Under the pieces are notes generated by a model. That model worked only from the letters and a program-made list of their open reading frames with translations. It had not been told where the DNA came from and ran no database searches. Of a stretch of 11,584 bases of DNA, positions 1 to 11,584 are shown piece after piece. Position 1 is the stretch's first letter, and each line of letters starts with the position of its first letter. The DNA comes from Vulcanimicrobiota bacterium (GTDB lineage: Bacteria; Vulcanimicrobiota; Vulcanimicrobiia; Vulcanimicrobiales; Vulcanimicrobiaceae): positions 1 to 11,584 of the forward strand of contig JAFAHB010000018.1 in NCBI GenBank assembly GCA_019237435.1, in the 5' to 3' direction. The position numbers were made by a program, and so were the translations under genes.

Positions 1-1770
1 CCGATCGAGCAGCTCGTCGAGAGCGTCGGTCAACGAGGGATCGTTCCAAGCGCTGACCTCGCGCACCGCCTCGCGGGAGAAGCGATCGCCGATACATGCA
101 GCGATTTCGGCGATCGTTCGCGCACCCTCCGACAGCCGCTCGATGCGCCGTCCGACCGCTTCGCGCAGTGAAGCCGGCGCGGCTAGGGACTCGCTTTCTC
201 TCGCATCGGCCGCCAACTGGATGAGAAAGAGCGGATTACCTCGCGATGCGGCAACCAATGCTTCGGCGTTTCGTTTGCCGATTTGCGGCAGCTTCTTGCC
301 GAGCTCGCGAACGTCGCTGGTCGAAAGGCTGCCAAGCCAGAGATTTTGCACGCTCGTCATCGTGCGCGCCTCGCGCCGCAAACGATGCAGCGCATTGAGT
401 CGAATCGTTTCCTCGTCGCGATAGGTGACCACGACCATCACCGGCACACCGGCAATTCGGCGTAGCAAGAAACGCAGCAGCTCGATCGACGCGGTCTGCG
501 CCCAATGGAGATCCTCCAACACGAGCAGCACGGGTCGAACGGCGGCGAGATCCGCAATGCATCGGAAGAGCGATTCAAAGAGCCGCACTCGCTCGTTTTC
601 AGCGTCGAGACGCGGTAGCGCCGGCAACTCGGCGCGCGCGTGGATCTCCGGTAGCAGCGTTGCGACGCCGGCCAGCGCGATGCCCGGTTTGAGCGCCGCA
701 ATCAGCGGCAGCGCAAAACGTAACGCGTCGACGAAGCTTTCGTAAGGAACGGTCTCCGGCGAACTCGTCGCGCCGACGAGCACGCGCCCACCGCGCTCTT
801 CCACCGCGTGCGATAGCTCGGCAACGAGCCGAGACTTCCCGATGCCCGGCTCGCCGCTGACGAAGACGCAGGCTCCGCGCCCGCGCGCGACGCGACTCCA
901 GGTTTCGAGCAAGCGTTCCATCTCATTGCGTCGCCCGACGAAGGGAAATAGGCCGGCTCGTCCGGTGGCCGGCGCGCTTTCAACATCGCGCTCTTTAGTT
1001 TCCGGGGCTTCGCCACGCGATATACGCTCCGCGACCGCGACCGTCTCCGCCATCGGCTCGGTGTTGAGCTCGTTACGCAGCCGTTTGACGAATGCGGCAT
1101 ATTCGCTGAGCGCGCCGGCGCGGTCGCCGCTCTCGTACCGCATCGCGACGACACGCCGTACGACGTCCTCGCGCCAGGGATCGAGAGCCAAAATTCGGCG
1201 AGCCGTGTCAATAGCGAGCGCGAGGTTTGCGTTTCGCCGGGCTTCCGAAACGCGATCCGTGAGGCAACGCAGGTACGCGTCTCGCAGGCGCGTGCGAATG
1301 ACGTCGAGCCATTCGTCGTAGACCTCGGGAAGCAGATCGCCGCGATAGAGCTCGATCGCCTCCGCAATGCGAGCGGGATCGCGCTCGGCTTGGGCAAACG
1401 CCTCGACGTCGATCCACACGCTTGCGGCCGGATTCCACGCAACCTTATCCGTTTCGATCGTGACGTACCGCTCGAACGGTTGCGGCAAAACCTTGCCGAG
1501 CTCGCTCAACGTCGCTCGAAGCTTGGCTCGCGCGGAGCCCTCTTCGTCGTCGGGATAGAGCAGGAAGGCCAAGTACTCGCGTGAGACGGCGCTGCTGCGA
1601 TGAAGCAACAAGTACGCGAGAACCTGCAGCGACTTACGCGGAGTCGTGAGCGCGACTCGATCGCCGTCCAGGGCGACTTCCAGATGACCGAAGAGCCTAA
1701 CGTCGAGATGCCCGCGCGTCTTGACTCGCGGTGGTCGAAGCAGGCCTGCCTTCGCAACGGCCTTGTTCAC
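1..1770 (-). CDS. BTAD-domain AAA ATPase transcriptional regulator (SARP/LuxR-MalT-like), C-terminus cut by window edge
   Basis: The frame is open from position 1770 down to the left edge (about 590 codons visible, no stop seen). The N-terminal part (about residues 18-100) looks like an OmpR/SARP-type winged helix (LDVRLFGHLEVALDG). Residues 100-245 read as a bacterial transcriptional activator (BTAD) helical repeat domain, including DVEAFAQAE, YRGDLLPEVYDEWLD and ALDPWREDVVRR. An AAA/STAND NTPase module follows, with FVGRRNEMERLL, Walker A GEPGIGKS at residues 306-313 and Walker B VLLVLEDLHW at about 414-423. Such proteins are cytoplasmic ATP-dependent activators, often with C-terminal TPR repeats; here that part lies outside the window. 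The start is uncertain. No ATG is in frame upstream of the first domain, and GTG 1768-1770 is the only conventional start between the domain and the divergent antitoxin gene. It has no clear Shine-Dalgarno. Target genes are unknown. Confidence 0.82.
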   Translation of the reverse strand, partial: MNKAVAKAGLLRPPRVKTRGHLDVRLFGHLEVALDGDRVALTTPRKSLQVLAYLLLHRSSAVSREYLAFLLYPDDEEGSARAKLRATLSELGKVLPQPFERYVTIETDKVAWNPAASVWIDVEAFAQAERDPARIAEAIELYRGDLLPEVYDEWLDVIRTRLRDAYLRCLTDRVSEARRNANLALAIDTARRILALDPWREDVVRRVVAMRYESGDRAGALSEYAAFVKRLRNELNTEPMAETVAVAERISRGEAPETKERDVESAPATGRAGLFPFVGRRNEMERLLETWSRVARGRGACVFVSGEPGIGKSRLVAELSHAVEERGGRVLVGATSSPETVPYESFVDALRFALPLIAALKPGIALAGVATLLPEIHARAELPALPRLDAENERVRLFESLFRCIADLAAVRPVLLVLEDLHWAQTASIELLRFLLRRIAGVPVMVVVTYRDEETIRLNALHRLRREARTMTSVQNLWLGSLSTSDVRELGKKLPQIGKRNAEALVAASRGNPLFLIQLAADARESESLAAPASLREAVGRRIERLSEGARTIAEIAACIGDRFSREAVREVSAWNDPSLTDALDELLDR

Positions 1771-1855
1771 GTCGCGGTTACGTTCTGCCGCCGCGGTTGG
1801 CGCTCCCGGCTCTGGCCGCGCCGCAAGCAGCCGCGTCCGGCCCGGCGTTCCGGAC

Positions 1856-1884
1856 TTGCGGCCTACGATTCTGGAGTGTATAAT
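1856..1884 (+). promoter_or_regulatory. Likely sigma-70-type promoter of the antitoxin-toxin operon
   Basis: TTGCGG (1856-1861), a 17-bp spacer and a perfect TATAAT (1879-1884) lie just upstream of the antitoxin gene. Predicted transcription starts near 1891, so the ribosome binding site GAGGA (1893-1897), 10 bases before ATG 1908, would sit at the very 5' end of the mRNA. This is the best promoter match I found in the window. Confidence 0.6.
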
Positions 1885-1892
1885 CTCCCAAA
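1869..1892. promoter_or_regulatory. Imperfect dyad over the -10, candidate antitoxin operator
   Basis: An inverted repeat of the form TT..GGAG..TATA..CTCC..AA is centred between 1880 and 1881, with 8 of 12 base pairs symmetrical. It covers the TATAAT of the toxin-antitoxin promoter. Xre-type antitoxins commonly repress their own operon by binding a palindrome over the promoter, so this is a natural operator candidate. The assignment is inferred from position and symmetry only. Confidence 0.35.
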
Positions 1893-1903
1893 GAGGACAA
1901 CAA
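1875..1903 (-). promoter_or_regulatory. Possible promoter for the BTAD regulator
   Basis: On the minus strand TTGTTG (1898-1903) is followed after exactly 17 bp by TACACT (1875-1880), matching three of six -35 bases and the key T1, A2 and T6 of the -10. Transcription would begin near 1868, giving a leader of about 100 nt before the GTG at 1770. The -10 overlaps by two bases the -10 of the opposing antitoxin promoter. This is a pattern match only and is weaker than the opposing promoter. Confidence 0.35.
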
Positions 1904-1907
1904 GAAG

Positions 1908-2328
1908 ATGACCGCCGTCGCATACCCCGCGAGCCGCTACTCCCCGCCCGAGCTCGTCGATATCACCTCGCCGCAGGAGCGCAAGCGTCTCGGGCCGTCG
2001 GCCCTGCGGGCCTTCTTCAACCTCGTTAGATGCTGGAATCTGCGCGATGAGGATGCGATGCAGCTGCTGGGCGGGATGGCCAGCAGCACGTATTACGCGA
2101 TGAAGAAATCGCCGCGGCGCACGCTCGACGCCGATACCATGTTGCGCGTCTCGTATCTCGTCGGCATCTTCAAGGCGCTCAACATTCTTCACGGCAAATC
2201 GCTGGCCGACGGATGGATAACGCTACCGAACGCGAGCCCGGTGTTTCGCGGCGTCACGCCGCTTGCATACATGATTCGCGGTGGCATTCCGGCGATCGCG
2301 CTGGTACGCCGGCTGCTCGACGCCCGCC

Positions 2329-2342
<14 letters not shown>
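1908..2342 (+). CDS. Xre/MbcA/ParS-type antitoxin (DUF2384 toxin-binding domain)
   Basis: This 144-residue protein is the likely antitoxin of a type II RES-Xre module. It should bind and block the downstream RES toxin and repress the operon. Residues about 30-80 form an Xre-like helical DNA-binding region (SALRAFFNLVRCWNL, then MASSTYYAMKK). Residues about 82-144 match the toxin-binding DUF2384 domain: RVSYLVGIFKALNIL, the LPN..PVFRG.TPL..M core (residues 107-122), and a C-terminal LLDARRGG. In characterised members the C-terminal tail reaches into the toxin active site. The start ATG follows a GAGGA motif by 10 bases and a strong TATAAT lies just upstream. The gene overlaps the start of the toxin gene, as expected for coupled translation. 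Confidence 0.88.
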
Positions 2343-4776
<2,434 letters not shown>

Positions 4777-4827
4777 GATAGGCGCCTTACGTTGTTTGGT
4801 TGCCCTCCCCTGCGACGCCGGTCGCGC

Positions 4828-4848
4828 TTCGACAGGCTCAGCAGGTCA
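4828..4848 (+). repeat. Dispersed repeat unit, copy 1 (ndk-birA intergenic)
   Basis: The unit TTCGACAGGCTCAGCAGG continues into TCA. It lies 3 bp before a second, similar unit. It shares the TCGAC-N3-CTC core with the copies at ligA and uvrA read on the minus strand. This looks like a short dispersed genomic repeat; its mobility or function is unknown. Confidence 0.6.
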
Positions 4849-4851
4849 TGA

Positions 4852-4872
4852 TTCGACGCGCTCAGCATGACA
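4852..4872 (+). repeat. Dispersed repeat unit, copy 2 (ndk-birA intergenic)
   Basis: The unit TTCGACGCGCTCAGCATGAC follows copy 1 in direct orientation with a 24-base period. Its end joins AGG (4872-4874), five bases before the birA ATG, so the repeat edge appears to form part of the birA ribosome binding site. Confidence 0.6.
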
Positions 4873-4879
4873 GGCCACG

Positions 4880-5659
4880 ATGGATTTGCGGGCAGGCCCC
4901 TACGAGAGCGTGGCGCGCGAGCTCGCCGGTACTGCGTTTGCATCGATTGCGTACGTCGAAGAGACGGCGAGCACCAACGCCGACGCCGCCGAGTTGCTCG
5001 ACGACGATCGCTTCGGCGGCCACACCATCGTCGCCGAGTTTCAGCGGCGCGGAGCGGGTCGAAAGGGACGGCTCTGGCTTGCGCCGGCGGGAACGTCGTT
5101 GCTCTTTACCACGATCCTACCGCGATGCGTCGATACGCAGCGGTTGTGGGTCGTTCCGTATTGGATCGCACTTGCGGTGCGTGACGCGCTCCTCCATTTC
5201 GGCGTCAGTACGACGTTGCAGTGGCCCAACGATCTGTTGCTGAACGAGCGCAAACTAGCCGGCGTGCTCTGCCAATCGAGCGTGATAGGGCTGCGTGCGC
5301 GCGTCGCCTGCGGCGTCGGCATCAACGTCAAGCGACCCGGCGCCGACGCCGGCATCGAACCGCCGCCGGTATACTGTGACGACGTTGCGCTCGTCGACCG
5401 CGCGGCGTTGCTGAAGGGCATTTTGCTAAAGTGCGAGCGCACGCTGTTCATGCTCGATCACCCGCCTCGGATAGCGGCCGCCTGGGAAGCCGCCGCGGAG
5501 CTCCCCGGCCGGCGCTATCGCATCGCGCTCGATGAGGGCGGCGCGCCGTTCGAGGCGACCGCGCAAGCTCTGGGCGATGACGGCGGCTTGCGAATCCTGC
5601 GGGAAGACGGCAGCAGCGAAATCGTCTCGCTCGCGGACGCGCGCGTCGTTCGCCCTTAG
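4880..5659 (+). CDS. birA: Biotin--[acetyl-CoA-carboxylase] ligase without HTH domain
   Basis: The 259-residue enzyme makes biotinyl-AMP and attaches biotin to the carrier lysine of acetyl-CoA carboxylase and other biotin enzymes. The catalytic domain starts almost at the N-terminus (VEETASTNADAAELL), so there is no winged-helix repressor domain as in E. coli BirA, and it is probably an enzyme only. Seen are QRRGAGRKGRLW (biotinyl-AMP loop), LQWPNDLLL, the RKLAGVL lysine motif, CGVGINV and a C-terminal SH3-like domain (PGRRYRIAL to the end). Compared with E. coli, the loop position equivalent to R116 is Ala while the R118 equivalent is kept, and the first residue of the usual KWPND is Gln. 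The gene is divergent from ndk and its stop codon overlaps that of the convergent archaemetzincin gene by 4 bp. Confidence 0.94.
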   Translation: MDLRAGPYESVARELAGTAFASIAYVEETASTNADAAELLDDDRFGGHTIVAEFQRRGAGRKGRLWLAPAGTSLLFTTILPRCVDTQRLWVVPYWIALAVRDALLHFGVSTTLQWPNDLLLNERKLAGVLCQSSVIGLRARVACGVGINVKRPGADAGIEPPPVYCDDVALVDRAALLKGILLKCERTLFMLDHPPRIAAAWEAAAELPGRRYRIALDEGGAPFEATAQALGDDGGLRILREDGSSEIVSLADARVVRP

Positions 5660-6201
5660 GGCTGTTCGTTACGGGTGCGCGTGAGCCGCCGATCGCAAAT
5701 TTCGCAAAAGTGCGGCATCTTGTTGTCGGTTTCGAAGATCGAATTCGAATAATACATCGCGCAGCGCGCGTTGTAGCAGTGCTTCAGGCCGAAGGCGTGG
5801 CCGAGCTCGTGGATCGATTCCTTGAGCATTCGCTGGAACAGCACGTTGCTGTCGGACGCCTCGCCGTAAAATTCGGATCGCAGCCGATGAATCGAGACCA
5901 CGGCGATGCCCTGCGATTCATCGGCATCGCCGAAGACGAAACGGTGCGACGTCTTGTAAAGATCGAAGTCCGTGACCGTCAAGATGATGCCATCGGCATC
6001 GGGGTGCGCGCGCTGGACTTTCATGTTCAACGTTGGTACGAAGAGCTGCCCTCGCGTCGCGTTGAGAGAGCTGCGCGGCAGAACCAGCGAGCGTTCGACG
6101 CGGGCAGTTGCAAGAAATCGTTCCTCGAGACAAATGGCGAGACGATCCAAGAACGCGGCATCGACGCTATTGATCGGTACGATGCAGATCCGCGATTCCA
6201 T
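5656..6201 (-). CDS. amzA: Archaemetzincin family zinc metalloprotease (peptidase M54)
   Basis: From ATG 6201 the product is 181 residues. It carries the complete archaemetzincin signature: HELGHAFGLKHC with H131, H135 and H141 as zinc ligands and E132 as general base, then C142, C147, M149 (Met-turn), S152, D159, K161, and FCEIC with C166 and C169 for the structural zinc site. These are predicted soluble proteases; no signal peptide or membrane segment is visible. Their physiological substrates in prokaryotes are unknown. The frame continues upstream to 6489, but that region is antisense to acpS and the family N-terminus (SRICIVPIN) fits ATG 6201. No strong Shine-Dalgarno is seen. It is divergent from acpS (63-bp gap) and convergent with birA. 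Confidence 0.93.
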   Translation of the reverse strand: MESRICIVPINSVDAAFLDRLAICLEERFLATARVERSLVLPRSSLNATRGQLFVPTLNMKVQRAHPDADGIILTVTDFDLYKTSHRFVFGDADESQGIAVVSIHRLRSEFYGEASDSNVLFQRMLKESIHELGHAFGLKHCYNARCAMYYSNSIFETDNKMPHFCEICDRRLTRTRNEQP

Positions 6202-6264
6202 CTCGTAGGCGCTTCTTCGCGCCGGACGCGGGCAAAACTTGCCGAATGCGCGAAGTCGTCGCGT

Positions 6265-6623
6265 GTGATCGTTGGAGTCGGCATCGACTTGGCGGAGGTC
6301 GCGCGCTATCGCTTCGACGAGAGCAAGCTGGCATGGTTTGCGCGCAAAATCTACACCGAGCGCGAGATGTCGTACGCGATGCGCAAGCGCAACTGGCCGG
6401 AACGCCTCGCCGGCTTCTTTGCGGCAAAGGAGGCTACGCGTAAGGCCTTCGGACATGCGATTCCATGGCGCTGGATCGGCGTCACGCACGCGCGCAGCGG
6501 CAAACCGGCGATCGAGCTGCGCGAGCGAGCCGCGAGCCTAATGGAAACCCGCGGGGTACGTACGGTTCACTTAAGCATAACGCACACGACGTCGGTCGCG
6601 GCTGCCGTCGTGATCTTGGAATC

Positions 6624-6627
<4 letters not shown>
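6265..6627 (+). CDS. acpS: Holo-[acyl-carrier-protein] synthase
   Basis: AcpS transfers 4'-phosphopantetheine from CoA to apo acyl carrier protein, activating fatty acid synthesis. The 120-residue product has the N-terminal IVGVGIDLAEVAR motif with Mg2+ ligand D8, the FFAAKEATRKAFG motif with E56, and the C-terminal HLSITHT strand. Its length is typical. The frame is open for a further 555 bases upstream, but that part is antisense to the archaemetzincin gene, and GTG 6265 gives exactly the family N-terminus. No clear Shine-Dalgarno precedes it. Its TGA stop overlaps the GTG start of nnrD (GTGA, 6624-6627). acpS next to nnrD is a gene order I recall from several bacteria. Confidence 0.95.
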
Positions 6628-10499
<3,872 letters not shown>

Positions 10500-10505
10500 T
10501 GCAAT

Positions 10506-11584
10506 CTACGCTTCGACTGGAAGCTTGTCCCGAGCGGAGTCGAGGGAGCCGCTTTCGCCAAGCTCGTGCAGCGCGAAGAGATTCTCGCGTTCGAGCCGCT
10601 CGAGCTCGGCATCGTCGGGACGGTGATGACCTACGGCGCGCTGATCGCGCAACACCGGAACCAGATACTGACCGGTGTAGGACCGCTCGTTACGCGCGAC
10701 TTCCTCCGGCGTACCGATTGCGATGACCGTACCGCCGCGATCGCCGCCCTCCGGGCCGAGGTCGACCAGATAGTCGGCCGTCTTGATGACGTCGAGGTTG
10801 TGCTCGATCACGAGCACGGTGTTACCGAGCTTAACCAAACGCTCGAGCACCTCGAGCAACTTGTGGATGTCGGCGAAGTGCAAACCGGTCGTCGGCTCGT
10901 CCAAAACGTAGAAGGTTCGGCCGGTCGAGCGGCGCGACAGCTCGGTCGCGAGCTTGACGCGCTGCGCCTCGCCGCCGGATAGGGTGGTGGCTGGTTGACC
11001 CATTTTGATGTAGCCCAAGCCGACGTCGCAGATCGTCCGCAGCTTTCCGCGCACGCGCGGTATCGCGCTGAAGAATTCGGCCGCTTCGTCCACGCGCATC
11101 TCGAGCACGTCCGCAATCGTCTTGCCCTTGTATCTTATTTCGAGCGTTTGCGCGTTGTAGCGCTTGCCCTTGCAGACCTCGCAAGGCACGTAAACGTCGG
11201 GTAGAAAGTGCATCTCGATCTTGATGATGCCATCGCCTTGGCAGGCTTCACAGCGTCCGCCTTTGACGTTGAACGAGAATCGGCCGGGCGTGTACCCGCG
11301 CATTCGCGACTCCGGCACGAGCGAAAACAGCTCGCGGATGTGATCGAAAGTTCCGGTGTACGTCGCGGGATTGCTGCGCGGCGTCCTGCCGATCGGCGAT
11401 TGATCGATCACGACGAGCTTGTCGAGCTGGGCTGCGCCCTTGACGGTGCCGTACGTGCCTCCGGGCGGCTGCCGGTGCAAATGCTGATTGAGCGCGCGCA
11501 CCAGCACCTCGTTCACGAGTGTCGATTTCCCGCTCCCGCTCACACCCGTAACGGCGGCGAAGACGCCGATCGGAACGCGCACGT
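10506..11584 (-). CDS. uvrA: UvrABC system protein A, C-terminal part (5' end outside window)
   Basis: UvrA is the damage-sensing ABC ATPase of nucleotide excision repair. About 359 C-terminal residues are visible: the second Walker A (GVSGSGKST, near 11550), the zinc finger pairs CEAC (near 11240) and CEVC (near 11175), ABC signature [12 protein letters not shown] (near 10975), Walker [11 protein letters not shown] (near 10890), and the H-loop VIEHNLD (near 10805). Roughly 600 N-terminal residues, including the first ATPase half, lie beyond the right edge. The frame is intact to TAG at 10506. The extreme C-terminus ([14 protein letters not shown]) is partly encoded by a dispersed repeat and is not a conserved UvrA tail. 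It is the first visible gene of the uvrA-VOC-ligA operon. Confidence 0.97.
   Translation of the reverse strand, partial: VRVPIGVFAAVTGVSGSGKSTLVNEVLVRALNQHLHRQPPGGTYGTVKGAAQLDKLVVIDQSPIGRTPRSNPATYTGTFDHIRELFSLVPESRMRGYTPGRFSFNVKGGRCEACQGDGIIKIEMHFLPDVYVPCEVCKGKRYNAQTLEIRYKGKTIADVLEMRVDEAAEFFSAIPRVRGKLRTICDVGLGYIKMGQPATTLSGGEAQRVKLATELSRRSTGRTFYVLDEPTTGLHFADIHKLLEVLERLVKLGNTVLVIEHNLDVIKTADYLVDLGPEGGDRGGTVIAIGTPEEVARNERSYTGQYLVPVLRDQRAVGHHRPDDAELERLERENLFALHELGESGSLDSARDKLPVEA
10525..10546 (-). repeat. Dispersed repeat unit, copy 4 (inside the 3' end of uvrA)
   Basis: On the minus strand the unit reads T, then CCCTCGACTCCGCTCGGG, then ACA. It lies in frame near the end of uvrA and encodes SLDSARD, six codons before the stop. 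The core is identical to the copy at the start of ligA. Confidence 0.7.

Noticed and set aside
702..1442. 246-codon open frame on the minus strand
   Set aside because: It is an Arg/Ser-rich shadow of the BTAD regulator, which reads through the same DNA in another frame with BTAD and Walker A motifs.
5710..6264. Long open frame upstream of and in frame with acpS
   Set aside because: It is the antisense shadow of the archaemetzincin gene, whose active-site signature is complete; the AcpS family begins at 6265.
6202..6489. N-terminal extension of the archaemetzincin frame
   Set aside because: It runs antisense over acpS and has no family similarity; the conserved N-terminus starts at ATG 6201.

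Overview
The window is a dense stretch of chromosome from a high-GC bacterium. Coding fills almost all of it and the genes are packed tail to tail or head to tail with overlaps of a few bases. Most genes are housekeeping: uvrA, ligA, ndk, eno, birA, acpS and nnrD. The accessory part is a RES-Xre toxin-antitoxin pair beside a large BTAD-type ATPase regulator, plus an archaemetzincin protease, a family commoner in archaea and eukaryotes than in bacteria. Short dispersed repeats with cores such as CCCTCGACTCCGCTCGGG and TTCGACAGGCTCAG occur four times. Together with the BTAD regulator these faintly suggest an uncultured lineage such as Eremiobacterota (WPS-2) or a relative. That is a guess from style, and no marker in the window settles it.

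Layout. 1-1770 (minus) is a BTAD/AAA regulator whose C-terminus runs off the left edge. 1771-1907 is a short divergent control region with two interlocked promoter-like elements and an imperfect dyad. 1908-3012 (plus) is an Xre/MbcA-type antitoxin overlapping a RES-domain toxin. 3009-4776 (minus) is ndk followed by eno. 4777-4879 is an intergenic region holding two tandem dispersed-repeat units. 4880-5659 (plus) is birA without an HTH domain. 5656-6201 (minus) is the archaemetzincin. 6265-8186 (plus) is acpS-nnrD with a GTGA overlap. 8119-11584 (minus) is uvrA (3' part), a VOC-fold protein and ligA, in that transcription order.

How the genes fit together. uvrA and ligA are both DNA repair genes in one apparent operon. 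The toxin family destroys NAD+, nnrD repairs damaged NAD(P)H, and LigA consumes NAD+, but this common theme is probably coincidence. The strongest structural oddities are three convergent gene pairs whose 3' ends overlap (4, 4 and 68 bp), leaving no room for a terminator between them, and dispersed repeats read as protein at the start of LigA and near the end of UvrA. I found no RNA gene, CRISPR array, insertion sequence or convincing hairpin terminator. I see no wholly new multi-gene system; the best candidate for follow-up is the toxin-antitoxin/regulator divergon.
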